Positions 37,657 to 51,524 of a stretch of 64,000 nt of DNA are shown piece by piece. The notes beneath the pieces are model-generated. The model worked only from the letters and a program-made list of their open reading frames with translations, searched no databases and was not told where the DNA came from. Location of the stretch: positions 2,011,877 to 2,075,876 of the forward strand of contig JAYKAV010000012.1 of the NCBI GenBank assembly GCA_035582835.1, in the 5' to 3' direction. This DNA is from Phoebastria nigripes (lineage: Eukaryota; Chordata; Aves; Procellariiformes; Diomedeidae). A program made the translations under genes and the position numbers. How positions within the stretch are numbered: position 1 is the first letter of the stretch; every line of letters starts with the position of its first letter.

Positions 37657-40008
37657 ACCTTAGAATTAAAGTGCGGTAAGGTTGTTGTCTTGCAGATGTA
37701 AGAAAAAAATATAACTTTTGGAAACGTATGAATTCATTGGGAAAAGAAGCCCTATTTTTCTAATAGACCACAGAAATTCCCATATACATGGCAGAAAATG
37801 AAGCAAAAGGATGTCACCGTCCGGGGCTTAATGGTGGTAGCCCTCACGACTGGAGCCATGGGCTTCACCAGGAATCTATATTCAGACCTGGTTTTCATCT
37901 AGAAAGGGGGGAAAAAACCCCCAAACCTCTGCAACCAAATGTACATTGCTCAATACTCCAGTATTCCTGGTCCACTAAAACTTCTCTAATGAGAAATTAA
38001 GAATGAAGCAGACCATGGAAGTGAGGAAATTTTGATTTATGCCTCAGGAGGAGTGGGTCAATAGTCCTAGGCTGAACACAAGGTTGAAATATGGAACCAT
38101 CACGTTAGCGTCCATCACTGCAGACCTGTGGTTGTTCTTGAGAAAGGGGACTGCCAATACACTCCCTGTTCCTTGGAATTTATTAATAAGAAAAGGAAAA
38201 ATTATAAATCACATCTTGGAGAAAAATAAAAGCGGAATTGGTTTCATGGCCTGAATCAATGAGCAGCATTACTAGGCTACCTGTTTCAAAAATGAGATTG
38301 TTTTATGGCTAATGTGTATTTGCACAGAATCACATCAAAGTGCATTTCAGGAGAAATAGGACTTCTGTATAATTTAAACAGGCAGCTTTCCTTGGACTTG
38401 AATAGGAATTGAATAATGCCATAGGCACTTTTATATTCATACATGATTTAAGAATTATTAAGATAGATTACCACCCTCACAAATGTTCATAATAGAGGAA
38501 TAGAGGCACCCAAGTCACAAGAGTAATCTTCTGTTGCGCACAAAGCTCTGTAATTGATTTCTAATTGTTGATCATAGCAGAATTCCTTTTATACAGTAGC
38601 AACAAATGTTAGGGGATAACTTATATTCATGGATAATTATTACTGAAACCAGGTGCTACAATCTGTTTAAAAACCTTTGTGCTTTACAGAATGCAGAATA
38701 TTCTCAAAGTGCTTGAAGACCAAGAAGTAGTCTTCTCTTGATCATGCGGAGGTCAGAGCCAGCACCTATTGCTTTAACATCATTTCAGAAAGGTACAGGA
38801 AAACTCCCAGCGAAAGACAGCTGAGCTTTAGTAGGACTTCAACATGTCCAGGCCAATGGTCTAGACCAGTCATTCATTCTGTGCATTACTTTAAAGCACC
38901 AGGAGGTACTGCGTGTAGTATGGTTGAACCATAACTTTCAAATTACACTGCTTCTCATATTGGATAAATTTTTAGGGGTAGATGTTGTGCATTCACCTGA
39001 CCTGATGACTGAAAATTTAATTGCTGATAAGGGTATTTTGGTTTTGTTTTTTTAAGCTCACATAGTCCTGGACTTCAAGCCACAGTAGTACAGGGTTTCT
39101 CATCAGGCTGTACCCTAGGTTGTGTTGTCTTTCTGGGCAACAACCTCAGGACACTCAGCAGCGTGGGCAGGAGCCAGTTCCGTCTTCTCTTTCTTTCTTC
39201 CATTGTAAGTGGGAGTTTATAGAGCAGAATGATGATCCTGAAGCTTTTTTTTCCAATTTTGTGCTCACTATATGGAAAAAATTATTGTCTCACTGTAGAA
39301 AAGCTTGTGATTCTGAGAACTTGCAGAAATGTTTAACCCTTTCCATGAAGGACAAAGCTGGATGGAAGGGGAAGAGGGAAAGGGGCAATGCCCACCACCC
39401 ACGCCGAGGGCAGAGCAGGAACTGAAACGGGCNGATTGAGGCGGGGAGAGAAGGGAAAATAGAGTGGATCTTAGAGTTGCTTTGAGTTTAGAAGTGGGAT
39501 CGGAAAGAAGAGGGTCGGTCCAGAGCCGTTAAAGTTGAAGGAGGCTCATATGGGAATGGAGAGATGGTGGCAGTGCCGGGGGCACCCCTGCGGGGGCTCT
39601 CGCCACCTCCCCGCTTTGCTCTGCGGGTTTCTTTTTAAACTGGACACGGGAGAGGAATTTTCCTGTAACATACCTTCCAGCTGGGTGTGGGAGGTGTTCA
39701 GCTTCGTCGCCATCTGCTAAGGAGGTGTTAGAGAACAGAGAGGGCTTTTTCCCTGTTCTATTTCAAGAAAGGAAAAAAGGGAATTTGTGTGTGTTTCTGT
39801 GTCAGAATTTGCAGCTTACAGTAATAATAGCAAAACCCCATATAACAGCAGAAGTTTTCATGTACACTTTTATAGAAATGTGAAATAATTATTATAGTCA
39901 ATTATTTTCAATGTTATTGTAATGACATTTTTTTTCTCCCAGAGCAATACTCTATTACAGCCAAAATGGATAAAGAGTTAACAGTCAGTTCTGCGCTCCT
40001 ATACTAAT

Positions 40009-40029
40009 AATTTATTATTATTATTATTA
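40009..40029 (+). repeat. (TTA)n microsatellite
   Basis: A short tract of TTA/ATT units after actaataa. Too short to be highly variable. Confidence 0.8.
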
Positions 40030-41834
40030 CTTTGAATTGGCATTGTTGGGCCACTGCATAAAGGAAATTGGAAGCAATCAGTCAGTGACTCTAGTGTACT
40101 TGCTTTTCACACACAGCCGAGATAAAGGCTCCAGCACCCTATTGACAACAGAAGATAACTTAGGTCAGGGCAACCCTGTTAATGCAGTTCAATTCATTTA
40201 CATTGCTCTGATCCTCCTGCTTCCGACGACTGAAATAAAGGGATGATGACCATTTTTAACAGCGCTCATTGTGGAAGCACTTTCACAAATGTAATGAAGT
40301 ATTATAATGAAGTGGTTCATCATTTCCTTACGCCACTCGTGGCCACGCACACCAACCCCGTTGCGCCTCTGGTCACTCTCCTCCGCTGAAACCAGCGGGG
40401 TCCCATGCACAAATCTCAACAGAAAAGTGATGGTGGGCTGAGGAGCAATTGCTCTTTTAAAGCACGGGCATGATAAGTTATACCTGTATTTCTGAATATA
40501 CTTAGAGAAGATTGGTATTTCCTTCCATGGCTAACGGAGCCTGTTAGCTCACCAGATGGCTAAGAGTATATTCTATGAACAAATAAATAATATACTCTGT
40601 GTTTATTTGTCCCTAACTGATGTCTGAAAATCAGGTCAGTGAGTCTAGTCAAAACTTCATTCTAAACCATTTTTGCTTTGTCTTTATGCTTTTGTGTAAA
40701 TCTGCATTTCTTTAGCTAGCACAATATGGTGAAAATTAGTTCCAATTTGGTAAATCAGTAATATTTGAAATTATTTTTTGTGTTTTTTACTAAGACTTGA
40801 TTCGGCAAAACCTTTCTGTAGTTGCTAGAGTATGGACTAAGATCAACAGATGTTTTGCTCAAGTACAGACTGATGATGGTAAGATTAATGTATTTCATTA
40901 TTATTTATCTTTGAGTACACACATAATGGAAGAACATGCTTTTCCTGAAAGAACATACTACATTACTACATTCTCATTTCAAGGTAAATGTTTTACTGAA
41001 ATGCATCACTTTATGATGCTAATCTCCCCTGGCTCAATTCTGCTTGCAGTGGGCTCCCGTTTCCAATGCAGCCTGGAGGCTAGGGATCAGCACGCTTGGA
41101 AGCAGCAGTGTGACACAATCTGAGTGGCCTAAATGACATCATTATTTCAAGCTTCTGCACCTTTGAATGACTGCAGTAACTGAATCACCATGTTTCCTCA
41201 GGTTTCCCAGCCTGATACGGTACTGACTTGCAAATACTTGATGTGAGTAATTTTGTGTCTGACTTCAATGCTTATATGTGTATTTTCTTTACAGACTTAG
41301 TAAAAACTCTGCTGTTTAAGTTGTTAGAATACTGCAGCTTTTTTAATCCCTTTGGAAAGATGCATGGTCCCATCCTTACCGCTAACGCTGCTGAGGGAAA
41401 AGCTGAATCATGTGCATGATGTGCATCAGTCAGGTTTCTGCAGTGGTGTTATAGTCTGAGGGGTTTGTGTGTCAGTAGGTGTCAGCATTCAGTTACTGTG
41501 TAATTGAGCAGCCTGATTGAATACTCATGGCAACACGCCTGCAGAATTAATGCCAAGTACTCCACAAACTGTGCTTCAGGATAGGATTATTCAACCAGAA
41601 GTTTCTCGATACACAAAGGGGAAAAAATACTTAAAGCTCTATTCACTGTCCAAAAACCTAACTTCATCACTGAAAATAATGCACTGCTACTTTATGGTTG
41701 TTTGATAACACACAGTGCAAATGTAAACACCTATCTGTGCTGACTGGCTTGTGTTTGGACTTGGGCTTGCATCAGTACGGGTGCTGCCTCCGCTGTGCGG
41801 GATGCCGGTTACGGTGCGTGGGGCTCCGGTTAGC

Positions 41835-41881
41835 AGGAGCTATTGCTCCTTTCCCTTGAAAAGCTGAGAGAAATCTCAGCT
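41835..41881. repeat. Two adjacent short hairpins
   Basis: AGGAGC (41835-41840) pairs with GCTCCT (41845-41850) across tatt. AGCTGAGA (41862-41869) pairs with TCTCAGCT (41874-41881) across gaaa, a GNRA-type loop if transcribed on the plus strand. Confidence 0.6.
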
Positions 41882-44800
41882 GAGCTTCTGCGATAAATCT
41901 TTGCCGATAGCTCCAAAGCGCCTGTGGTTGCACCTACCTTTCTAACCATGCTACAATCTTAGTTTGCTCTCCGGGCTTGTAAATCTAGTTCAGCGTTTGG
42001 TTGATGGGTTAGGATTAGCTACGATGTATGCCATGAGGGCTAGCTTGCCTGGGGATGCTGCAATCCTATTAGTGTAATGAGGATAGTTCTAGAAGGGTTT
42101 TCGGAGGCATTTCTGAGCAGACATTAGCTGGGAAAGCGGAGTGGTAGGACTATCGCTCTCCTTACTGCTGCCTACTCGTTTTCAGGAAAGATGCTTTGAG
42201 GAAGAGGAGCTCTACGGCTCTTCTGTAATGCAGAGCTTCAGCTTTGGCCCATTTGTGCAAGGAAACTATATGGTAACATAATGAATCTGGAAATGACACA
42301 CGTTACAGTCTAAGTACCACTGAAGTAATACATAGAAGCTCTTCTATATAAATGCACACAATGTGAGTTGGGTTTTCAAAGGTGCTATGGTTGTTAACAC
42401 TCTTAAATTACCACCCCAACTCCGTGCACATAACTCCGCATATGACCAGTCCCTGGTAAAAGCTCCAGCTGTGAACCAGGACCTGCCTCTTCACATAGAT
42501 CTCAGTTCGTTGGAACTGATTAATTTGCTCTGTGTAATTGGCTTTGTGAGGAGCAGAGAACCCCTCCAAACTGAGATCCAGTGCAGCTACTTTCATATTA
42601 ACCCTAATACTGTTTCTCCAGTAGAAGCAGAGATTTTAAGTTAAATCAGAAAGGCTCAGATATGCTTATGCTTTCTATTTCTTCCGTCTTCTCTCTCTCT
42701 TCCCATCCACTGTAACTGCTGACATCACTTGAAACAGCAAGAAGTAATACTTTTTTCACAGACCTAGTGTGCAAATGACATTGGATTTATAAACCTGAAG
42801 GGGGCTTGCTTGCCTTCCCAGACTTGCAATCTCAGAAAAACTTCACCTCAGCTGCAAAATGCAACTGGAAGAGAAATATGTTATATCCTCCAGCGAGCGC
42901 AGAGGACAGTGAAGCGATCAGACGGCTCTCAACGGTGCCTGGGTCCTCTGCTTGGCGTTAGGAGCAGATTAGATCTCATGTCAGGCAGCAGCAGTGCCCA
43001 AGGCAACGTCTCTCCAGCTTTACGGTCTATGGTCCAATTCAGTCAATTAAAGATCTTTTTGTATCTTGTCTTAGTGAAGGGTCCTGGACTGGGAATCACT
43101 TTAAACCCCATTTATTTCCAGCGATAAGGTGGCCTTGCAGGTCGAGAAATTATCCAAAGCATATCACTTGCCCTTGCCACCACAGCCCCTTCCCTGCTGA
43201 GTCGGGGAAGCAGCTGTGGACTCATCTCTGCTTCCTTGGTGGCCACGGACCACTGCTCCCATGCTGCTTCATGAAACATAACTGTCTGGTATGTGACTGT
43301 GCTTTTGACGTTGGGGATGCGGCATGTCCTAGCCAGCAGTGTGCCGCACTGGTGCAAGAAGATAGGGTGTCATCTGCCAGTTCCAATGTGTGACCCTCCC
43401 TGCGTGTCCCCCTTGCTTCATCAACCTGAGTCTCTCAAATAATTCTTTTGTAATGTAGTTAAAATCTAAGGGCAAAAAGGAGTGTTAATCATGCAGCAGT
43501 GGAGATGGCAGTACAGAGGTTTTTATTATTATTACTGATTTACAATATCGGTGAAGGAAAAATAATTACCAACTATTCATCAAGCATGCCTTTTAACCAT
43601 CATGTTGCAAGAATATAGCTAGTGCTGGCAACTAATCTCCTTGTAGGCTTTTGTGAAAAATGCAGGATTATCCCCTTCATTTCTCCCATTCAGCTTGTTT
43701 CTAGCTCATTTTGCTTTGCTATTTCTCTAAAGAATGCCAATTCTGCTTCATGACTCCATCCCTTCCTGGCTGACACATCGATCCTTCCTCAGGAGGCTCC
43801 GTACTGTGTTCCTCGGTAGTTCAGTATTATATTCTAACCTCAGTATAATGATTTCATTTAAAACACTAAAACTTTCTTATCCTACAAGTTTAAAATATTC
43901 TACATTTTGCTGTGGTACTGTCTGCGTTCAGCAGCCCAACACAAGCAGAAGTGAATCAGGAACATTTGCAGTATGAATCGGCATGTTTTAATGGAATCAT
44001 TATTTTTAGGAGGGAACATAATAGTGGCGTATCTTGCAGNCAGACTTTTCAACTGAATTCTCTTTCTTAAATACTCTCAGAGGAAGAGGAGAAATGCCTT
44101 CTGTGAGTGCAGAAATGGAAGTGGTACTGGGAGGGGTGTTTGCCAGATTCAAGAGGCTTTGTGCCCCAGGTTTGGTACACGGCACTATGAATTGTGCCAT
44201 AATGAATGTGATAGAAACAGCTGGTAATCCCTGACCTAGGACCAGCTGTTTGTGCCATGATATGGCTGCAGATGACAACATACATCTCCTGAACTGCTCA
44301 TCGGTGTGCGTGCTTAGGGAAAGCAGATAAAGTTAGGACACGGTAAGGGCCACTGGCACATAGTCAGGCTTCAAAGTACAACCCCATAACCAGAAGCTTG
44401 GGAAGAGAAAAAGCAATTAAAAAAGCATTGGGAGTTTTTTGTTTTGGGGTCCACTAGTAGCTGGAAGAAAGTCTACTGTGTGAGTGTTGATCTTTCTACA
44501 GTTCTTAAGGTGATGTGAAAGCTTTTCCTGGAAGGCTCCTCAGCCATGTCTTGTGATAAAGATGGGAACACTTTTAGTTACCATTCGTTTTAGGTAAAAA
44601 TCTACCTATCTGCAGATTTGGCAAATGCTTTGTGAGTAGATTGTCTACCATACAACAAAAAAAACCAAAATCATGTGTAATGGAACATGAAAAAGTAGAA
44701 TCTTTGAAAGAAAATGTGTTTTAGGATTGGTTTATAAAATATTTTCAATCCCAAATTAAGTTGTTTTATTTATGTATTTGGTGTGGAATTGCAACTGAAC

Positions 44801-45960
44801 CAAACAAGTGGTTTTGGGTGTGGGGTTTGTTTGTTTGTTTTTTCCTTCTTTCTCCCTTATTTTCACACAGCGAGAACTAGGAAGTGTGCTGGGTTCACGT
44901 GGGTTGTCTGCTCTTGCTGGGTGATACCTACCTGGCCTTACCCTCCTTAGAGTGGTGGATTCCACCTTCGAGAATGACAACTACTGACCTTCAAGCTAGT
45001 AGCAAATGGAAATACGCAGTTATAACCATCTTCACAGAGCTAGAGAGAGAAGTTGCTGGTGCATTTTTCTTCTCAATACCCCCAGAAGCACTATGGCCGT
45101 CTCTCATAGTGGTGGTACTTCAGCAGCTCTTTTCCTACTACTCATGAAAACACATCACTTCTATGATATGCTGGCAGAGTCAAAAGAAAAATAAACAGGG
45201 AACCTGCCTTAGACCCAGAGGTGACATGAACACTTCTGCACCATAATACCTTGACTCTACTGATATTTACTGTTTCCCTCCCTCCTTTTGTGCTTGGTTG
45301 TTGATGTTAATTTTTGTGCCTGTACTAACCTTGCATAAATTCTGATGATGCCTAGGGTCAATACTTCTGCATTGTTATTTAATCCTATTTTCCTCCTTTC
45401 CATAAGCAGTTTACCAGCACATGATGATTTGATTTTCCTGGCACCCCACTTACTTTTCACTTTTCTTTATCAGTTGATTTACTGCCTCTAGACAGAAGAT
45501 GAATAGTTTGCACTTTGTACTCTTAAATCAAAACGGAATGGAAAAGACTGTTTTAATCATATTTTATTCCAACCTCACTTATCTGTATCACCTATTGCTT
45601 AGCCCTGTCAAGACTGATATGTCTGCAATATCCTATCTTTGCTGTTTGCTCACCACAGTACCACAGGTTTTGCTTATTCATGATTCCAGCATTGTTTTAT
45701 AACAAAGATGCATGAAAAGCTCTCTCAGCAGCTCATCGCCGATTCTGGTGGTTTAAACAATGAGACCGACTTTAGTCAGGAATAGCAATTCAATAATGGT
45801 TTATATTTCCATTTCAACCTCACNGTATTTTGAATATGAACTGTAAGCTAGGTCTTAGTTCAGCATGACGTTTACACATAATCTTAACATTAAACTTATA
45901 TGTAGCTGGAAAGCTTGAAACTTATTTTATCTGAAGTAGTAATGTCCAACGTACCTGAAG

Positions 45961-45988
45961 TCCAATAACCATTGGACTAATGGTTATT
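45961..45988. repeat. Nested inverted repeats with CCAAT cores
   Basis: TCCAAT (45961-45966) pairs with ATTGGA (45971-45976). Overlapping it, AATAACCAT (45964-45972) pairs with ATGGTTATT (45980-45988). CCAAT occurs in both directions, which resembles NF-Y sites, but no promoter is apparent. Confidence 0.7.
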
Positions 45989-47421
45989 TTAGCATGGGCT
46001 TATATACCTTGTCGAATCTGGGTCTGAATGCAAAAAGTGGTTTTGCATTTCTGATTTGAGTTTGATTCACATTGATTCTAAAGCAGAAATTAAAGCAACT
46101 TAATTAAAATATTATATGTATATATACATATATATTTAAAGCATATTTTTAGGTGATGTAGGGTTTTTATCTTAGATGAAAACAAATGTTTGGACCAGTT
46201 TTTTGATGGACTTTGAATTTCATAGTTCAAGCTTCGTGGATACACCTCCCTAACGTTTTGGATAATGCACCTGGAAACAAGCAATCCATTCATTTCATGG
46301 TCAAAAATACACCATTAAAACTATTTCAGTGTAGCTTGACAATGCAAAACGTTTTAGATCTCAAAATACTACGGGGTGAAAAATTTAGATTTGAAAATTA
46401 AATAATCAAATGAGTAAGTTTCTCACCATCCATATTGATATAAATATATATGGAGCATTCAAATTACTTTTCATCAAAAGTCATCAAAACACGGAGCAGA
46501 CAGTGACAAGATGTTTTTCTGTTGCTTTGTTTTCTTGAACTGTATGTGAGCTGACATGACGTGTGTAGAGGAGTTGGGTTTTCAACCTGAAGCACACTGA
46601 AGCTTTCTGCTCTGCTGTACTGATCTCTGCTTTTAGCGATAAAGCAACTAAAGATATCCTTTATTTGATCAACTGGAGAGCACCATTGGTGTAATCTTTG
46701 TATTCTGGCAACAGGCAAGAAGTAAAACAAAATGACTTATAATGGCTGGAGCAACACTGCATGTGGCTGTGAAGAGTTTATTCAGAATTTTTCACTTCTT
46801 TCACTGTAGTGTAGCCACATAAATGATACCATGTGTTTTTAACTTGTTTGCAGTTTTATTGGCTGTGAATCAAGCAATAGAACAGCTTTTGTGTTCAACT
46901 TCAAAGGCTTAGACTCAAGACCAGGTTCTATGTCATCACTTAATGCTGTGGCCCCTTTGAGGGGACTAAGCTAAATTAAACTATATCTTTTACAAGGCTA
47001 AAGCTAAAACCACAGTCCTGGCTGAGCAAGGCTTTTCAAAGTTATGCAATTCACTGTTGGTTTGTGGTTTTTTTATAATTTTATAATATTTTTACAGCTT
47101 TTTCCACAATCCAGTTAAAAATCACTTTTCTATTTTCACCACTCATCATGTTACTATGTACAAGTTCCTTTTCAGCAGCCAAAGAAAATTATTATAGTCC
47201 AAAATACTGCATTATTGAGATAAAATACAACTTTCGGTTCAGTCAGGCTAATTGAATTGTTGGCCACCTCAGCCTGTGAGCTATTGTGCGATTCGTGCTG
47301 AACCACCGCGGGACGGCTGAAGGATGCATGTGCTCTGAGCAGCTAATACTAACTTTAACCAATAAGTGCAAAAGTGTGTTTGTTTTAAAGGTCTTGGCTT
47401 GCCCAATCAATAACACGCCCT

Positions 47422-47424
<3 letters not shown>

Positions 47425-47453
<29 letters not shown>

Positions 47454-47720
47454 CTTTTCCCCATTCTTAAGCTTTATTCAGTCTGAACTTGTTTTTAAAG
47501 CCACGGGGATTGCTGAGGCTGTAATCTGCTACTCCAGTTACCCATGGCAGTACTTTGCTATGTTTCACCCCTCAAAGCCTCTTAGCGAAACCTAAGGTTT
47601 TTCCCTCTACGCAAATAAGTTAAAAGGTTATAATAGGTACCTAGCAATCCCTTGCAGCCTTTGGGAAAGGTGCCTTGGGATATTTAGAGACAAGAGCTCA
47701 TGAGCCCAGTTTGCAGGTGG
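47425..47720 (-). mobile_element. Possible retroposed copy with poly(A) tail on the minus strand
   Basis: T29 lies at 47425-47453. On the minus strand this is an A29 tail, and AATAAA sits 20 bases before it (TTTATT at 47473-47478 on the plus strand), the normal spacing for a cleaved and polyadenylated transcript. The body upstream (plus-strand 47480-47720) has no frame or family that I recognise. Part of it (47635-47680) resembles an old amniote repeat motif, so it could be a retroposed repeat or non-coding RNA. Target-site duplications were not identified, and the left boundary of the call is arbitrary. Confidence 0.3.
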
Positions 47721-49163
47721 TTGAAGCGAGGGGCGGTGCAGAGGTCAGACCGTCCAAAGCTCAAGCTTCTCTGCTCAGGGGAAAGAAGCAACCGAGACTG
47801 GTGCTTTTGTTCAGGAGCAGGTGAGGCTCCTTGGTGGAATGGGTAGCCTGTGCACTCCATGTCTAGTCAATGTGATGCATAAGAGCAGCCTGACTCCCTT
47901 TGACAGCCCTAGCACATCAGGGGCTGTAACTGCTGAATGCCTCCTGTCTTATGCTGAAGCAAGACCTGCTCGAAAACTCAGGAAATCAATAGGCTTTTCC
48001 TGGTGTCCTTAACTCTCGCTATGTTATTAAATTGCTGTTCTTCTCTTGCTGTTTTTCTTACTATATTTGTTACTTTTAAGATTGATGCAGCTGCCGGCTC
48101 ATGTCTTACTTGGGTATCACTGAGACCTTACTGAGTGTTTAAAGATGACATTCATCCTTTTGAGCCTAACTTTGCCTTGGCTTTCTTGGCTGATAAACGA
48201 AGGAAACGTCCTCTAGTGATGCTTGTCTTTCCCCATCAGTTATGGAATATCAGCCAGACAATGCTTCAGCAGCTATCACTGAGGTGAAAAATATCCTCCC
48301 TGTCTAAAAGGACATAGCTGTAAAAATATAATGGTGGAGATTGTAGGTGGCCCTACAAGTTATTCTGCCCCGTGAAGAAATCTTTCTAACTTGCATCTGT
48401 TGCAGTCATTCTTGCTTTCTTCTTTGTCAAAAAAGCAACTTTAGCTGGAGGATCCATTGCTGTTTTGTGCTTGCTGTCTTTGGAAATAATAGAGGAATTA
48501 TGGAAATTTCAGTTAGGAAAATGATAGTTTTGAAAAGAATGCCTTTGGTTCAGTTTCTTCCAGAACACACTTAAAGAATGCATAGAAATCATTTTCAGTG
48601 TTAAAGCTTGAATTGTCTTGTTAGATTGTTGCTTTTGAGTGAAGAAATGGATTGACATTGATTTTTTTTTTTTTTNTTTCTTTTACACTGATATCCAAGT
48701 TTTTTGTGTCAGTCTGATTTGACAGAAACTGAGATCTGTCTTTATTATTTTTAGACTACTGACAGCTCAGTGTCTTTGACACATAGGGAAAGTTTTACAT
48801 GCTTCTGATAGGGATTACCCTGTTTAATATTTTCTTTTCCCGGCATTTCTCTTGAATGCAATACAAAGTTGACTCCAAAGTGAATGGATCCTGGTTAAGA
48901 AGTACAGAGCTTTAATACATGCATTAACTAAATTATCCACCTGTGATTTCTGGAGTTCAGGCACTGCGTCCCTGACTTACCACCAGCTCATACCTTTCCC
49001 ACAAGAGGTCACATCACTGTTAAATGCTGTTCTGAAAAATCTCTGCTGAGACTACTGCTCCTGTGCACTCTCAGGTCCATTGGAAAGCACAACACTTAAC
49101 ACTGTTGACTTCTAGTGCCCTGGAGCTGTATCTTTTTTTTAATACCAAAAAATGAAGAAAAAG

Positions 49164-49187
49164 TTGTTTGTTTGTTTGTTTGTTTTT
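49164..49187 (+). repeat. (TTTG)n microsatellite
   Basis: About five TTTG/TTGT units ending in a T run. Confidence 0.85.
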
Positions 49188-51049
49188 TTATTCTGTAGGA
49201 GGATTATTGAGATTAATTTGTTCCAGTCCATCAGATTGACTCAGGCCCATCTCTGTTATGTAGTTATACCTATGTTCTGTAATGCAGCAGAGGTTAAAAC
49301 AATGATAGTTTTGCCATTGGCTTTGTAGGGTTGGGATTTCACCTTTCACGCATCTGAATGGAAAGCAGTGTGGCCCCATAGATTTCAAGGGCATAGAGCA
49401 ATGACGTGGGAACAGATTTTTCCATTGCTTATGAAAGTGACTTCTAAGTAGCCTTGATGAATGCAACTAGGAAGTATTTTGCAGTCTGAAAATGGGATGA
49501 TTATTCCCAGTGCTTTCTACTCTCTGTGAATGAATGAATATTTATTGTTAAATGTAGCTAGCAATATAAAGATGTACACTCAGTCTGTTATTGTCCAATA
49601 ATATTCAGTACGCTTCCCCTGAAATTTAAATACGTTCTGTCAGACTGGCCTTTGCTGCATCTCCAGTGAAGTTATTCTGTAAAGCACATGTGATTTACTG
49701 AAATTAACTTTACTATCTGTATTACTCCTTTTATCACCATTATTAAGGCTCTGGTACCTATAACATTTGAGTTTGTCATTGCCTGTCATCTTCTCTTTAA
49801 TATGCAATTACTATACACTACTACAAATTTCTCAGTGTGAATTTGGAAGTACAGGGAAAGTCTAAGTGTAATTCAAAGTGCATTCCTGTGCATGAAGAAA
49901 ACCTCTAGTAATTACCCAAGTGAAAAATACACATTGGAAAGCAAAGGGGCACGGGCTCACACATTAAGCATGCAGGCCAGAACGCATGGGCAAGCAGGTG
50001 AGGTGCATCTTGAGCCAAGCTTGTGAGGTGTAACCCCTACCGCTGTCAGATGCTGCTGTTGGCAGGAGTCACTTGTATTGCACCACATCGCTGCGGTACC
50101 CGGGCGAGTAATTCCATTGACTAGCCTAAGTAAATCAGGCTGGGTGTCTATGGTGAGTAGAAAAAAAAAAACCAGAAATAAAGTCTGGTACTAATAACTT
50201 TACTGAGGATCCAACAGTGAATAATTTGGAGATTGATGGGTGAAGCCAGGCCATGTGAGTGGCAGTAAAGGAGTGCAATGCCTTGTCGAATGCCCTGCTT
50301 TACATTCCCTGGCTATTTTTCCTATAGAAGTATCCTCTAGTCTCTCTGTCTCATTGATTCACTGTCTATTTGCAAATCACATTTGAAAACGTATTTCTTC
50401 TTGAGTGGTTATAGGTTCTAATTTCTTTTTTACTCTGCCATTATTTTAACTCTATAACTGCATTATACAACTCTGTAAATCATTGTGGGAAATAATTTCT
50501 GTGAATTATATGATGTGGAACAAGGGTATATTCTACAGAACTTCTTAAGCAATTTATCTGTAAATTCTTGGTACAACACTCCTCAAGTGGGTCAGATACT
50601 GGGCAAGAGAAAGTGCTGTATAAAGCTGTTCATCAGTGGAAAACCAGCTTGAAACAAGTCGCTGTTCGGCGTACCTAATACTTGATGGATTATTCTGGCT
50701 GTCTTGTGAATCTGAGTAAAGGTTTTACTCTCAGAATGACAAACAAATGTATGTTGGTACCAGGTCTTAGAATTGAGGACTGACAGTGTTAAATAAAAGC
50801 AGTAAACAAGGGTGGAAGCATCTCTTTAACAGCCTATAGTGGCTACAGTATGTTGTAGAGGTATATTTCAGATATTATTTATTGCCAGTTGTAAACGAAT
50901 CCTCATTTGAGCTTGTTCATAGGTCTCTTCCAGTGCATGATCTGTCAATATTTCAGAAATTAGGCTCCACTGGTATGCAGTGCTCACAGAAACCTGCACA
51001 TTGCAACAGGCAGCAGGGTGCAGTTAACTCCAAGTCATGTGGCATTTAA

Positions 51050-51480
51050 GTTGGTTCCCATTAAATGATTTATTGACCAATGGTATGTGCCTACCTGCAA
51101 ATACTGCAGATTAATATGCAAATACTATTCTTTTGCGGGGAAAGGGAGGCTGGTGTAAATGAATTAATTTGGCAAGTTAAAGTTGACATGCATCTATGTA
51201 ACTAAATAGGTCAATTATATGTTCAATCTGATTGTTGATGTCTGTGATTACAGTAAGGAAAGGTTATTGACTGAAAAAGTTCATAGCAACACTTTTCTGG
51301 TCTTTTCCATGGGTATTTTGGGGGGGTTATCCTTAGTTCTAGCCGTTATGCTACTTTCTGGAATTAATCGTTAATGTCATTCTTAATCATTCAACGAAGT
51401 AATATTAATTTAAATGAACATAGTATATGTATTTTAGAAATGGCCTGTCTTCATCTTAATGTGACCAAATACTCTTTACT
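51050..51480. promoter_or_regulatory. Candidate conserved non-coding element
   Basis: This AT-rich block has the octamer ATGCAAAT at 51116-51123 next to ATTAAT, a CCAAT word near 51078, and aatgaattaattt near 51160, without simple-repeat character. The word content resembles developmental enhancers. Conservation cannot be judged from one sequence, so this is a guess to be tested. Confidence 0.15.
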
Positions 51481-51524
51481 CTCTGGCATTCAGTGTATTT
51501 CTAACACTGGAGGGTGGAAAATGC

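Larger units (their letters stand above)
37657..47424. other. Unique AT-rich non-coding DNA
   Basis: Nearly 10 kb without a recognisable gene. The longest frames are 101-108 codons (39120-39425, 40797-41123, 42810-43127, all plus) and none looks like a known protein. It includes a (TTA)n tract at 40009-40029, two adjacent hairpins at 41835-41881, a (TTTG)n stretch near 44823-44840, nested inverted repeats at 45961-45988 and an AT-repeat near 46116-46136. Confidence 0.55.
47721..51524. other. Unique AT-rich non-coding DNA
   Basis: No gene recognised. It contains a T run with one N at 48662-48677, a (TTTG)n tract at 49164-49183, and two AT-rich segments, 49500-49930 and 51050-51480, dense in TAAT, ATTA and CCAAT-type words that could be conserved regulatory DNA. 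Confidence 0.5.

Noticed and set aside
48347..48574. Hydrophobic open frames after a possible acceptor (gttgcag)
   Set aside because: No donor keeps a frame open and no homologous protein is known to me.
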